DNA of 64,000 nucleotides, taken from Ruegeria arenilitoris (GTDB taxonomy: Bacteria > Pseudomonadota > Alphaproteobacteria > Rhodobacterales > Rhodobacteraceae). This document shows positions 53,332 to 62,978 of the stretch, piece after piece. Every line of letters begins with the position of its first letter. Within the stretch, counting starts at the first letter, position 1. The notes beneath the pieces are model-generated. The model had not been told where the DNA came from, made no database searches, and was given only the letters and a program-made list of their open reading frames with translations. Where the stretch lies: assembly GCF_013031355.1 (NCBI RefSeq), contig NZ_WPZO01000009.1:104126-168125 (forward strand), read 5' to 3'. The translations under genes and the position numbers were made by a program.

Positions 53332-54933
53332 TCAGTGATTACCCCGGATCATGTCCGACGCTTTTTCCGCCATCATGATCGTCGGTGCGTTGGTGTTTGA
53401 CCCGATCAGGCTTGGCATGGCCGAGCTGTCACAGATCCGCAGCCCGTCGATCCCGCGCACACGCATCTGCGGATCGACCACCGCCATCTCATCCACACCC
53501 ATCTTGCAGGTACAGGTCGGGTGATAGGAAGTCCGGCCGTATTGCCGCGCATAAGCCTCGTATTCGGCTTGTGTCTTAACGCTGTCATCCGGGAAACGAA
53601 TCTGGCGGATGTATTTCCGCAGGCTTTTCTGCCGGAAGATTTCCACGCTGTGCTTTACCCCTTCGACCGAGGTTTTCAGATCATCCGGATGTCCAAGAAA
53701 GTTGGGATCAACCAGAGGCATGTCCTCAACCCGGTTTGACCGCAATCGCACCGTGCCCCGCGCCTTGGGACGAACAGTATAAGAGTTCAGCGTGATCCCG
53801 GAACTGCCTTTGGGCACGCTTGGCACACCTGCCTCGGCACCCGCGCCGGCCAGGAAATGGAACTGCAGGTCCGGAACCGGGGCGGACTTGTCCCCGTACC
53901 AGAATGCGCCGCCTTCGACGACATTCGACGCCACTGGCCCCGTACCGAACAGGTAATATTGCATCCCGGCCCAGACCGCCCAATGCGGCTTGTTGTACTT
54001 GTCCAGACTGTGATGGCCGTTCAGTTCGGCCACGATGTCGATACCAAAATGGTCATTCAGGTTTTCGCCAACGCCCGGCAGGTCCTGTTTGACCTCGATC
54101 CCATGCTCGCGCAGATGCGCGGCCGGTCCGACGCCGGACAGCAGCATAAGCTTGGGTGTCCCGATCGCGCCTGAGGTCACCAGAACCTCGTGATCGGCGC
54201 TCGCCTTGCGCATCTGCCCGCCCTGATCGTATTCGACACCTGTGGCCCGGCCGCCCTCGATCACCACGCGATGCACCTGGCATCCTGTTTCCAGGGTCAG
54301 GTTCGGGCGCGATAGGGCCGGCTTCAGATATCCAACCGCCGCCGAACAGCGCTTGGAGTTCCACGTGGTCGTCTGATAGACCCCGGCGCCCTCCTGAACC
54401 GGGCCGTTGAAATCCGGGTTATAAGGGATGCCCGCTTCCTGACACGAGCGCACGAAGGCCCGAGTCATCTTCTGCGGAGCGTCGAGGTTCGACACACCCA
54501 GCGGACCTTCGGTTCCGTGCCAGTCGCCGGACAGGATGGCGTTGCGCTCGGACCGGAGAAAGTACTTCTGGATGTCCTTGAACGCCCAACCCTCGCAGCC
54601 TTCCTCATTGGCCCAGCGGTCATAATCGATGGGATTGCCGCGCGTGAACACCTCGGCATTGATCGAACTGCCGCCGCCGATCACCCGACCTTGCGCATAA
54701 GGGATCTCGCGATTGTTGGCGTTGACCTGCGGCACCGTGGTAAAGCCCCACGTATGAGGACCGTCGGTCATCTTGGCAAAGCCCACCGGCATGTGGATCA
54801 AGGGATGACTGTCCTTGCCACCTGCCTCAAGCAGCAGCACCCTGACCGCGCTATCCTCGGTCAGGCGGTTGGCCAGAACGCATCCGGCCGAGCCGCCGCC
54901 GACGATGATATAGTCATATCCGGTTTCAGCCAT
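53332..54933 (-). CDS. GMC-family FAD-dependent alcohol/choline dehydrogenase
   Basis: A 533-residue flavoprotein. The FAD motif is [19 protein letters not shown], the GMC signature is around [19 protein letters not shown], and the active-site histidine is in [12 protein letters not shown] with asparagine in [12 protein letters not shown]. It oxidises a primary alcohol to an aldehyde and passes electrons to the respiratory chain or O2. It is coupled to the upstream ALDH gene (ATGA at 54933), which would take the aldehyde to the acid. Nearest named relatives are choline dehydrogenases, but the context favours another alcohol. Confidence 0.87.
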   Translation of the reverse strand: MAETGYDYIIVGGGSAGCVLANRLTEDSAVRVLLLEAGGKDSHPLIHMPVGFAKMTDGPHTWGFTTVPQVNANNREIPYAQGRVIGGGSSINAEVFTRGNPIDYDRWANEEGCEGWAFKDIQKYFLRSERNAILSGDWHGTEGPLGVSNLDAPQKMTRAFVRSCQEAGIPYNPDFNGPVQEGAGVYQTTTWNSKRCSAAVGYLKPALSRPNLTLETGCQVHRVVIEGGRATGVEYDQGGQMRKASADHEVLVTSGAIGTPKLMLLSGVGPAAHLREHGIEVKQDLPGVGENLNDHFGIDIVAELNGHHSLDKYNKPHWAVWAGMQYYLFGTGPVASNVVEGGAFWYGDKSAPVPDLQFHFLAGAGAEAGVPSVPKGSSGITLNSYTVRPKARGTVRLRSNRVEDMPLVDPNFLGHPDDLKTSVEGVKHSVEIFRQKSLRKYIRQIRFPDDSVKTQAEYEAYARQYGRTSYHPTCTCKMGVDEMAVVDPQMRVRGIDGLRICDSSAMPSLIGSNTNAPTIMMAEKASDMIRGNH

Positions 54934-56435
54934 CACTCCACCCAATGCGACCGCTTGCCAATCTCGACATGGATCGACTTGATCTGCGTATATTCCTCGA
55001 CCCCGTGCATCCCGGCCTCACGACCCCAGCCCGAGGCCTTGAACCCGCCGATCGGCAACTCGGGCCCACCGGCCAGAGTGGTATTGACCCAGAACCGCCC
55101 GGCCTGAACGCGGCGGGAGATTGTCAGCGCCTTGTCAATATTCTTGCTCCAGACACTGGCCGCCAGACCGTATTCGGTATCGTTGGCAATCGAGATTGCC
55201 TCGTCAATCGTGTCAAACGGGATCACGACCAGAACCGGGCCGAAAATCTCTTCGCGGGCGATCACCATGTCATTGGTCACGCCGGTAAAGACGACCGGAT
55301 CAATATATTGCCCGCCCGAGATTTCAGGCGTGGTGCCGCCGGTCAGCAGGGTTGCGCCTTCTTCCTGACCCTTGGCGATGTAGGACAGGATCGTGCGGTT
55401 CTGCGCATCGGTGGTTATGGCTCCGGCCTGCGTGCGTTCGTCCAGCGGATCGCCGACGCGCACCTTGCGCAGCTTGTCGGCGACCATTTCGGCAAACTTA
55501 TCCGCAACCGAACGCTCCACCAGAAGCCGCGCACCGGACACGCAGCACTGGCCGGTGTTGAACGCGATGCCAAAGGCAACACCATCGGCGGCGTCTTCAA
55601 GATCGGCATCGGCGAACACAATCTGCGGGTTCTTGCCACCCAGCTCCAGCCCGAGTTTCTTGAAGTTGCTCTGACCCGCCGCCGCAACCACAGAGCTGCC
55701 CACACCGGTCGAACCGGTGAAGGACAGCATATCCACGTCCATGTGTTCTGCCAGTTTCTGACCAATCACGCTGCCCGATCCGGTGACCACGTTGAACACC
55801 CCATCCGGTAGCCCGGCCTCAGACAGGATTTCGGCCAGCATCAGGGTGGTCGCGCTGGTGACCTCGGAAGGCTTGGCGACAATCGTGCAGCCCGACGCCA
55901 GAATATAGGGAACCCGCTCGCACAGGATCAGGAACGGGAAGTTCCACGGGGTGATCAGGCCGACCACGCCGACCGGTTCACGCGTGACGATGCCCATCGC
56001 GCCATCACCGCTGTTGTTGAAACTGTCCCCGTGCAGCGCCCGCGCCAGACCGGCCGCAAATTCGAACATGCCGATGCAGCCCGATACTTCGGCCCGCGCC
56101 TGACTGATCGGCTTGCCGTTTTCCAGCGTCTCCCAATAAGCGATCTCATCTGTGCGCTGGCGGATCAGCTCGGCCGCCTTCAGCAGCACCGCCGCGCGGT
56201 CGGCACCGGACAGGCCACACCACCGGCGGTCATCAAACGCCGCCCGGGCCGAGGCGACCACGGCGTTCAGATCCTCTTCGGTGCAGCGCGGGATGCGCGT
56301 AACAGGCACGCCATGCCCGGGCGAAGACCGCTCGAACACGTCGCGATCCCCGGCGGGCACCCAATCGCCGTCCAGGAAGAACCCGAATTCGCGGGGTTCA
56401 GAGGGGGGTGTCAGTATCTGGCTGTTTTGGTCCAT
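54933..56435 (-). CDS. Aldehyde dehydrogenase
   Basis: A 500-residue NAD+-dependent dehydrogenase. LITPWNFPF, FTGSTGVGSS, the catalytic glutamate in LGLELGGKNP and the nucleophile in NTGQCCVSGARLLV are all intact. It resembles betaine-aldehyde or 4-hydroxy-aldehyde dehydrogenases. It shares an ATGA with the downstream GMC gene and follows the cupin gene after 27 bases, inside the long leftward operon from 62.7 to 53.3 kb. Confidence 0.88.
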   Translation of the reverse strand: MDQNSQILTPPSEPREFGFFLDGDWVPAGDRDVFERSSPGHGVPVTRIPRCTEEDLNAVVASARAAFDDRRWCGLSGADRAAVLLKAAELIRQRTDEIAYWETLENGKPISQARAEVSGCIGMFEFAAGLARALHGDSFNNSGDGAMGIVTREPVGVVGLITPWNFPFLILCERVPYILASGCTIVAKPSEVTSATTLMLAEILSEAGLPDGVFNVVTGSGSVIGQKLAEHMDVDMLSFTGSTGVGSSVVAAAGQSNFKKLGLELGGKNPQIVFADADLEDAADGVAFGIAFNTGQCCVSGARLLVERSVADKFAEMVADKLRKVRVGDPLDERTQAGAITTDAQNRTILSYIAKGQEEGATLLTGGTTPEISGGQYIDPVVFTGVTNDMVIAREEIFGPVLVVIPFDTIDEAISIANDTEYGLAASVWSKNIDKALTISRRVQAGRFWVNTTLAGGPELPIGGFKASGWGREAGMHGVEEYTQIKSIHVEIGKRSHWVE

Positions 56436-56462
56436 CAGAAAGGCTCCGAATTGGGGCGCAGG

Positions 56463-57020
56463 CTAGGCAGAAGCGTCCAGCCCGTCGCGGAAATCGTTCC
56501 AGCCGCCATCCACGGATGACGGCGCATCATGCCATTGATGCAGAATGTCCCCGGTCGCGGGGTCCTTGTCGGGGATCGGCAGCATCATGATCCGCTTGAC
56601 CGCAGCCTGAAACATCTCGGGTGTCAGGAAGGCTTCCTGGATGTTGTCCCAGTCGCGGCCACCGGCATAGCCGCCGCACATCATGATGTCTTCGGAATGG
56701 CCAACCATCTCATGGCTGACCCCGGCGGGCATGACGATCACGTCACCAGTCTCGATCCGGACACGGGTCCATCCGTCGACCGACAGGTTGAACTCCATCC
56801 AGCCCTTGGCGCAGCCGAGGCATTCGTGCGAGGTCGAATGGAAGTGAGGGTATTCATATACCCCGGGATATTCCCAGTTGTTGCCCCAACTGTTTTCACG
56901 GAACCGCGCCTTGACCGCATCGACTCCACCGCCGGGAATTGCGCCCCGGTGGATCAACAACGGAAACCGGCTGTTGGGGATCATGCCTTCGGGTTTGGAC
57001 GTGTAAGCTTCGACGTTCAT
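56463..57020 (-). CDS. Cupin-fold protein
   Basis: A 185-residue YjlB-like cupin. Metal ligands are visible in YPHFHSTSHECLG (HxH and following glutamate) and DVIVMPAGVSHEMVG (second histidine). The domain could isomerise a sugar derivative or cleave/oxidise a diketone. It lies between the zinc alcohol dehydrogenase and the ALDH gene. ATG at 57020. Confidence 0.78.
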   Translation of the reverse strand: MNVEAYTSKPEGMIPNSRFPLLIHRGAIPGGGVDAVKARFRENSWGNNWEYPGVYEYPHFHSTSHECLGCAKGWMEFNLSVDGWTRVRIETGDVIVMPAGVSHEMVGHSEDIMMCGGYAGGRDWDNIQEAFLTPEMFQAAVKRIMMLPIPDKDPATGDILHQWHDAPSSVDGGWNDFRDGLDASA

Positions 57021-57041
57021 TGGTCTTTTCTCCCACTATGG

Positions 57042-58079
57042 CTAATGCGTCAGGACGATCTGGGTTTTCAGATCACCGGGCCTGTCAGCAAAGCTGTCAA
57101 ACGCCTGCTGAATGTGATCCAGCGCGTAAGAGGCACCGGTGAAACGGTCGGTCTTGATCCGGCCATGAGTCAGCAAGGTCAGAGCGTCGTGCATGTCCTG
57201 CCCCATGCCCGCAACCGACCCTTTGATCGAATTTTCCTGCAGGATCGTCTGCAGAATATCGACGGGCAGAATCTCTCCCGCACCGGTGATACCAAAGGCC
57301 GCGATATGCCCACCTTTGCGGATCAGGCGCGTTGCCTGCTCGTATAGCGCGGGCAGCCCGACGCTTTCGATCACCACATCCGCGCCGCGCACCTCGGTGT
57401 GGCGCAAGACGGTTTCCTCCAGCTCTGACGGGTCCGTGACACCCACATCCGCGCCAGCCTCCAACGCCATCTGCACCCGGTCTTCGGACAAATCCGCCAC
57501 GATGATCGGCGCCGCCCCGATGGTGCGCAAAAGCTGGACGTGCAGGTTGCCGATGGGCCCGGCTCCAAGAACCACGACGGACTGACCAAAGGTGATATTG
57601 GCCTTGCGGGCACAGCGGACCACACAGGCCAGAGGCTCGGTCAGAGCCAGCACCTCAGCCGGCACGTCCTGAGGGGTCGAGATCACCAGCCGCGCGGGCA
57701 CCGAAATGTACTCGGCAAAGGCCCCATCCATGGTGATGCCCATCTGCTGCATCTCGGGGCAGTTCAGGATTTCGTTACGGCGGCACCAGAAACAGGTGCC
57801 ACAGCCGATATTCATATCGACGACCACCGGCGCACCGACGGTCAGACCCGATACTCCGGTGCCCAGCTCGGCGATGGTCCCGGTGAATTCGTGCCCCGGG
57901 ATCATCGGCAGGTTTTCCACCGCATAGTGACCGTTGAAGATGTGGATATCGGTGCCGCAAATGCCGACCCGTGAAATGCGCACCAGAACCTCGTCCCGGC
58001 CGGGCTCGGGGCGGGGAACATCCCGCACCTCGAACTGTCCGGGCTTCACGAGGACGGCGGCTTTCATGGTGTCGGTCAT
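57042..58079 (-). CDS. Zinc-dependent alcohol/polyol dehydrogenase (MDR family)
   Basis: A 345-residue medium-chain dehydrogenase. Catalytic zinc ligands are in RVGICGTDIHIFNGH and IPGHEFTG; the structural zinc has four cysteines in CGTCFWCRRNEILNC. The cofactor motif is VVVLGAGPIGNLHVQL with an acidic residue later (VADLSEDR), suggesting NAD+. It resembles sorbitol/threonine/idonate dehydrogenases. The ATG at 58079 overlaps the permease stop (ATGA). It probably oxidises a secondary hydroxyl of the imported compound. Confidence 0.88.
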   Translation of the reverse strand: MTDTMKAAVLVKPGQFEVRDVPRPEPGRDEVLVRISRVGICGTDIHIFNGHYAVENLPMIPGHEFTGTIAELGTGVSGLTVGAPVVVDMNIGCGTCFWCRRNEILNCPEMQQMGITMDGAFAEYISVPARLVISTPQDVPAEVLALTEPLACVVRCARKANITFGQSVVVLGAGPIGNLHVQLLRTIGAAPIIVADLSEDRVQMALEAGADVGVTDPSELEETVLRHTEVRGADVVIESVGLPALYEQATRLIRKGGHIAAFGITGAGEILPVDILQTILQENSIKGSVAGMGQDMHDALTLLTHGRIKTDRFTGASYALDHIQQAFDSFADRPGDLKTQIVLTH

Positions 58080-59017
58080 TTCACGACCCTCAGCTTGGTC
58101 CGGTCGATGGTCAGGGCAATCGCCGCGATCAGGATCAGGCCGAACACCATCTGCTGCTGGGTTGCATCTACCTCGAAATACAGCATTGAGGACCGGATCA
58201 CCGCCACGATCAGCGTGCCGATCAGCGTGTTGATGACCCCGCCCACGCCACCGGTCAGCGGGGTACCTCCGACCAGAACCGCGACGATTGCAGGCAGCAG
58301 GAACCCGTTCGCCAGTGTGGGAGAACCACCAGAGAGTTTTACCGAGAACAACAAGCCTGCAATCGCCGCCAGTCCGCCGGACAACGCAAATGCCATGATC
58401 TTGATCCGATTGACGTTCAGCCCCGAGGCGACGGCCGCAGGTTCCCCCGCCCCAACCGCCTTGAGCGCGCGCCCGAAGGTCGTCCGCGATTGCAGGAACC
58501 ACGCGCCTAGAACCAGAACGGCAGCGATGATCAACTCGCTTGGCAGCCCGGCGACTGATCCGGTCATCCAGCCAAAGGTCGAATCCCGCAGCGTCGCATC
58601 CATGAACAGAGCGCGTTGGCCCGACATGTATTGCGCCGCCGAAAACGCGATGCCACCCACCGCCAGCGTCGAGATGAAGGACGGCACGTAAAGCCGCGTC
58701 GTCACATAGCCCGAGATACTGCCCAGCACCACGCCTGACAGGATGCACAGCAGCGCCGCGCCGATGCCAAAGGTCGGCAGAGCGATGGTCGCAACCACGG
58801 TGGTCATGTTGGCGATGGACTGCGCCGACAGATCGATACCGCCGATATAGATCGCAAAGGTCATCCCCAGTGCCATGATGAACAGCGGCACGATGTCGGC
58901 CATCATCGAGATCAGGTTCGCCGGACGAAGAAAGTTGGAATCCGCCGCACCGACGACCAGTACCAGCACCAGTAAGGTGATCCAGGGCAGATGGGGTTTG
59001 ATACGTTCAAAACTCAT
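58076..59017 (-). CDS. Ribose-type ABC transporter permease (second)
   Basis: A 313-residue inner-membrane permease of the RbsC/BPD_transp_2 family with eight to ten hydrophobic segments. The family signatures are MALGMTFAIYIGGIDLS and AVLVGGTPLTGGVGGV. It pairs with the other permease at 60546. It lies nine bases after the ATPase stop and overlaps the downstream dehydrogenase by four bases. Two different permease genes flank the ATPase, as in sugar/AI-2-type importers. Confidence 0.88.
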   Translation of the reverse strand: MSFERIKPHLPWITLLVLVLVVGAADSNFLRPANLISMMADIVPLFIMALGMTFAIYIGGIDLSAQSIANMTTVVATIALPTFGIGAALLCILSGVVLGSISGYVTTRLYVPSFISTLAVGGIAFSAAQYMSGQRALFMDATLRDSTFGWMTGSVAGLPSELIIAAVLVLGAWFLQSRTTFGRALKAVGAGEPAAVASGLNVNRIKIMAFALSGGLAAIAGLLFSVKLSGGSPTLANGFLLPAIVAVLVGGTPLTGGVGGVINTLIGTLIVAVIRSSMLYFEVDATQQQMVFGLILIAAIALTIDRTKLRVVK

Positions 59018-59026
59018 GGGGTGGCC

Positions 59027-60535
59027 TCAGATCATGTGGTGGACAAGGTCATAAAGCGACGGCTTGTCCCCCGGGCTGCAATCGAAACGTTTCTGTTCGA
59101 CACCGTCCTTCAGAACGATGATCGTGTGGCTGAGGCCGATGGCCTCTTCCAGCGTGTCGGCGACCAGAATGATGCCCACGCCGTCATCCGACATCTCGCG
59201 CACCATGTCGTAGACATCTTCCTTGGCGCCGATATCCAGACCCCGCGTCGGGTGATCCAGCAGGATGATGTCGGACCCGGCCGACCGCCATTTGGCCAGC
59301 ACCACTTTTTGCTGGTTGCCGCCGGACAGCCCGCCGCAATCCTTGTAGACATCTGGGGTCTTGATCGCCAAACGGTCGATCCACTGTTTTGCCAGCGACT
59401 TTTCCTCGCCAATGCGCAGCACGCCCGAGTTGGCATAATTCCCCATCTGGCTGAGCGTCATGTTCTCATAGACATTCATCCCGGCCACGATGCCTTCAAC
59501 CTTGCGTTCGCGCGGGATGTACCCCACGCCGCTTGCCACACCGGACTGCGCGTTGAACTTTCCGACGGTTTGCCCCTTGAGCGCGACACTGCCAGCGGAC
59601 GGGGTATCCAGGCCGAAAATCGTGCGCAGGATTGCCTCGCGCCCAGACCCTTCGGTGCCGACCAGACACAGAACCTCACCAGGACGCAGTTCGAACGAGA
59701 CATTCGAGTACTTTCCGGTCACGGACACGTCGTTGAAGGCAACCAGCGGCTGCGCCCCGGGCTGATAGGGTTTCTGCTTCTGCTCGCGGTAATATTCCTT
59801 GTCCACGTCGCGGCCGACCATCTTGTGCTGGATGGCATCCACCTCGGCATCGTCATGGGTGACGACGTCGACAATCTCACCGTCCTTCATCACATAGATG
59901 CGGTCGGACAGGTCCAGAACCTCGTCCATGCGGTGGCTGACAAAGATGAACGAAGCGCGGTTGGTCAGCTCGCGCACAAGGCTGAACAGCAGCTCGACCT
60001 CTTCCTTGGCCAAAACGCTGGTCGGCTCGTCCAACAGGATCACCAGATCGCCGTCGATCCGCTCCTCCAGCGTCAGCACCTTGGCCAGTTCGACCAGCTG
60101 GCGCTGTGCAAAGGACAGTTTCGAGGTGGTCATGGCCGGATCGATATCCAGCTTGACCTTGGCCAACTGCTTGCGCGCAGCCTCGGCCATGGCTTTCCAG
60201 TTGATCACGCCATAGCTGACGAATTGCTGTTCGAAGCCCAGAAAGATATTCTCCATCACGGTGAGGTTGGTGATCAGGGATTGTTCCTGAAACACCATGC
60301 CGATGCCGTGATCCATCGCTTGGCGGGGGTTCTGAAACCGGACCTTGGTACCGTCGATGGTGATGTCCCCACCATCAGGCTGATAGGCGCCATAAATCAC
60401 CTTCATCAGGGTGGATTTGCCAGCGCCGTTCTCGCCGACCAGACCCACGATCTCACCCCGCCCGATCTGGAAGTCCACGGATTTCAGCGCGTGGACGCCG
60501 GGAAATTTCTTGTCGACATTGATCAGTTCGTACAT
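59027..60535 (-). CDS. Ribose-type ABC transporter ATPase with two nucleotide-binding domains
   Basis: A 502-residue RbsA-like ATPase. The first domain has GENGAGKST (Walker A), LSFAQRQLVELAK (signature variant) and VILLDEPTSVLAK (Walker B). The second has GTEGSGREA in place of a standard Walker A, LSGGNQQKVVLAKW, and Walker B ending LLDHPTRGLD. In the last, histidine replaces the usual catalytic glutamate, so hydrolysis probably occurs mainly at the first site. It lies between the two permeases, ten bases after the upstream one. Confidence 0.9.
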   Translation of the reverse strand: MYELINVDKKFPGVHALKSVDFQIGRGEIVGLVGENGAGKSTLMKVIYGAYQPDGGDITIDGTKVRFQNPRQAMDHGIGMVFQEQSLITNLTVMENIFLGFEQQFVSYGVINWKAMAEAARKQLAKVKLDIDPAMTTSKLSFAQRQLVELAKVLTLEERIDGDLVILLDEPTSVLAKEEVELLFSLVRELTNRASFIFVSHRMDEVLDLSDRIYVMKDGEIVDVVTHDDAEVDAIQHKMVGRDVDKEYYREQKQKPYQPGAQPLVAFNDVSVTGKYSNVSFELRPGEVLCLVGTEGSGREAILRTIFGLDTPSAGSVALKGQTVGKFNAQSGVASGVGYIPRERKVEGIVAGMNVYENMTLSQMGNYANSGVLRIGEEKSLAKQWIDRLAIKTPDVYKDCGGLSGGNQQKVVLAKWRSAGSDIILLDHPTRGLDIGAKEDVYDMVREMSDDGVGIILVADTLEEAIGLSHTIIVLKDGVEQKRFDCSPGDKPSLYDLVHHMI

Positions 60536-60545
60536 CAGTCCGCCC

Positions 60546-61511
60546 CTATTTCACGAAGGTTACGGATTTGCGGTCGGTCGACAGAACCACCGCGGCGATG
60601 ACCAACACGCCCAGAACACCGTCCTGCACGTAGCCGGGCAACCCGATCACAACCATGCCGTTGTTTATGACGTTCACGATCAGCACCCCGATCAGCGTGT
60701 TCCAGACACCACCGATCCCGCCCCACAGCGCGGTGCCACCAACCACAACCGAGGTGATCGACACGAACATAAAGTTCGACCCCGTCGCGGTTTCGGCAAT
60801 CCCGATCCGCCCAACCGCCAACAACGCGCCGACCGCATAGAAGACACCGGCCAGCGCAAACCCCATGATGCGCACACGGTTGACGTTCAGGCCCGAGGCA
60901 TGGGCCAGTTCCTCACCACCACCGACAGCATAGAAGTTCCGCCCCAGGGTGGTGCGCGACTGGATGAACCAGGCGATCAGCAGGAACAGCAGCGCGACAT
61001 AGCACATGATCGGGAACCCAAACCAACGCTCGGTCAACAGCGACCGGAACAAGTCATCCTCGACCCTGATCCGATCACCACCGGTCAATAGCAGGGCAAA
61101 GCCGGTGCCCACAAAGCCCATCGCCAGCGACGCCATAAATGAGGGGATTTTCAGCAAGACATGAACTAGACCGTTCACAAGCCCGATGGCCGCGCCCACC
61201 AGCAACGCCAACGGAATGGCCAGCCAGGCCCACGACGCCAGTGTTCCACCCATGCCGATAAAGGCAAAGGCGAACACCACGGCGCAGACCGAAACGGTGC
61301 CCTCCATCGACAGGTCAATCGACCCCATGATGATGATGAACGTGACACCGATGGCGACCATCAGCGCTGGCGCAGACGAGATCCCGATGCGGGCAAAATT
61401 GCGCAGCGAAAAGAAACGCGGTTCCATCGCTGTGAAAAACAGGACCAGAACCAAAAGGACGATCAGGGGCGCCCATTTGATCAGAACATCCCGTGTCAGC
61501 ACATTGCTCAC
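60546..61511 (-). CDS. Ribose-type ABC transporter permease (first)
   Basis: A 321-residue RbsC-like permease with about nine hydrophobic segments. It contains GVTFIIIMGSIDLSMEG near residues 50-70 and VVVGGTALWGGIGGVWNT near 270-290, the family's conserved loops. Coupled to the ATPase gene (10 bases). Its start is about 90 bases after the binding-protein stop, across a perfect hairpin. Confidence 0.88.
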   Translation of the reverse strand: MSNVLTRDVLIKWAPLIVLLVLVLFFTAMEPRFFSLRNFARIGISSAPALMVAIGVTFIIIMGSIDLSMEGTVSVCAVVFAFAFIGMGGTLASWAWLAIPLALLVGAAIGLVNGLVHVLLKIPSFMASLAMGFVGTGFALLLTGGDRIRVEDDLFRSLLTERWFGFPIMCYVALLFLLIAWFIQSRTTLGRNFYAVGGGEELAHASGLNVNRVRIMGFALAGVFYAVGALLAVGRIGIAETATGSNFMFVSITSVVVGGTALWGGIGGVWNTLIGVLIVNVINNGMVVIGLPGYVQDGVLGVLVIAAVVLSTDRKSVTFVK

Positions 61512-61567
61512 GTGCTTCCTCCCACTGAGTGAATTGGCGGGGTCGGGATCAGCACCGACCCGAGTGA

Positions 61568-61593
61568 GCGGGCTGGCGTCAGGACCAGCCCGC
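61568..61593 (-). terminator. Intra-operon hairpin after the ribose-type binding-protein gene
   Basis: GCGGGCTGG and CCAGCCCGC form a perfect 9-base stem with an 8-base loop, 12 bases after the binding-protein stop (reading leftward) and 57 bases before the permease start. There is no T-run, as at the equivalent point of the 14-kb sugar operon. Probably sets a high ratio of binding protein to membrane subunits. Confidence 0.6.
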
Positions 61594-61604
61594 AGACACG
61601 TTTG

Positions 61605-62708
61605 TTAGTATTGGATCTGGCCGTTCGACGTGGACCAGAAATCTTTCCAGTCATACGCCGGAGCGCTGTCCAGATACTGGGCCTTGAACGCCAGCGCGTC
61701 TTCGGGACGGACCATGATGGTCGGACCGTAGAACTCGCGGTGCTCATTAGGCTCTTCGGACGGTTTGAAGTGGCCGGTGGCCGCGTAATAAGCCAGCGCC
61801 GCAGTGATACCGCCGCCCCAATGCGGGTTGGTAAAGACGGTCGCCAGGATCTTGCCTTCGCCGACCAGCTCAACCGCTTGCGGGTTGCCGTCATAGGATA
61901 CGATCGGCATGTCTTCGATACCTTCGGCACGCAACGCCTCAAGCACACCGTAGGCGATGGTGTCGTTGGCGCAGTGCACGCCCTTGATCTCATCACCATA
62001 GCGGGTGAGGAAGGCGCTCATGACCTGGTTCGCCTTTTGCGTATCCCAATCCGCAGGTTCTGCAGCCAGCAGTTCCGCGTCAGGGTAATCCAGCAAGGCG
62101 GTTTTCAGACCGGCCAGACGCTCGATGGCCGGATTGTTCGATGCGATACCGCCCAAATGAACGACACCGCCAGAGCCACCCATGGCGTCCAACAGAATGC
62201 GCGCGGTCTGTTCCGCCGGGCCTTCGTCGGACCAGCTCATGTGGCTGACATAGTTATCGCCGAAGTCCCAGGGGTGCAGGTCGTCGGTCTTGTTCCACAA
62301 AGTCGACACATAGGCGCCTGCCTCCACGCAGGATTCGACAACCGGGCGCGCATTTGGTGCGTCGTTGGTGTCGATCGCCAGTGCCAGTTCACCATTGGTC
62401 TTGGACAGCAGCGCCTTGACGTCCGCCAGCGATTTTTCCGACGAGCCTTCGTTGATCAGGTGGGTCAGGAAATCCTTGGGCTTGCCGAGGCTTTCAACAA
62501 ACGCCTCGCCGCCCGACACGATTTCATTCCAATAGGGGTTTGTCCGGTTGCGATACGACCAGGCAATGGTCGGGTCAGTGATCGCCGCGCGCGCCATGCC
62601 GCCCAACATAGTTGAGATCGCAGCACCCCCTACCCCATAGGCAGATGCCAGCAGCAGGTTACGACGGGTTATCGTCTCTTGTTCGATGTATTTCTTGATG
62701 AATGACAT
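61605..62708 (-). CDS. Ribose-type ABC transporter substrate-binding protein
   Basis: A 367-residue periplasmic binding protein of the RbsB/LsrB class (Peripla_BP_4). A twin-arginine-like N-terminus (ETITRRNLLLASAYG) precedes a hydrophobic stretch and ARAA cleavage region, suggesting Tat export. The mature protein has NRTNPYWNEIVSGGEAF, LALAIDTNDAPNARP, and VHCANDTIAYGVLEALR, typical ligand-contact loops of sugar and sugar-like compounds. First gene of the leftward operon; a GGGAGGA site precedes the ATG, and operator site 6 lies in the promoter. Confidence 0.88.
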   Translation of the reverse strand: MSFIKKYIEQETITRRNLLLASAYGVGGAAISTMLGGMARAAITDPTIAWSYRNRTNPYWNEIVSGGEAFVESLGKPKDFLTHLINEGSSEKSLADVKALLSKTNGELALAIDTNDAPNARPVVESCVEAGAYVSTLWNKTDDLHPWDFGDNYVSHMSWSDEGPAEQTARILLDAMGGSGGVVHLGGIASNNPAIERLAGLKTALLDYPDAELLAAEPADWDTQKANQVMSAFLTRYGDEIKGVHCANDTIAYGVLEALRAEGIEDMPIVSYDGNPQAVELVGEGKILATVFTNPHWGGGITAALAYYAATGHFKPSEEPNEHREFYGPTIMVRPEDALAFKAQYLDSAPAYDWKDFWSTSNGQIQY

Positions 62709-62806
62709 GACGTCCTCCCTTTTCCATCAGCACGTGGGATCAAAGGCGTTCCTGTGTCGACCCCTCCCCGGCGACGATCCCGCACAGCGGCACTCTACGC
62801 CATTAA

Positions 62807-62822
62807 TGCACTAACTAGTTAC
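62807..62822. promoter_or_regulatory. TetR-type operator, degenerate left arm (site 6)
   Basis: TGCAC-TAACTA-GTTAC: the right arm is perfect and the spacer matches site 4 closely, but the left arm agrees at only two of five positions. An inner palindrome TAACTAGTTA also exists. It lies about 100 bases upstream of the binding-protein gene and about 140-160 bases from the TetR gene, in their shared divergent promoter. Confidence 0.5.
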
Positions 62823-62978
62823 TTCTTTACGAAACGATGTGTCAAGCGCTAAGACTGGAAATAAGAACGGTCTGAATTGGCGGCTGGCACGCAACAGTTG
62901 AAGAAGCTCGGCCATTTGTGCGAAATGCTCTGACCAGATTTGCTGCGCCGGGACAGCTGCATGACAAAGGAGGTGGCT

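Noticed and set aside
58991..60601. Long plus-strand open frame (536 residues) opposite the RbsA-type ATPase
   Set aside because: Antisense shadow of a high-GC gene with full ATPase motifs; it runs past the ends of the real gene without any recognisable protein.
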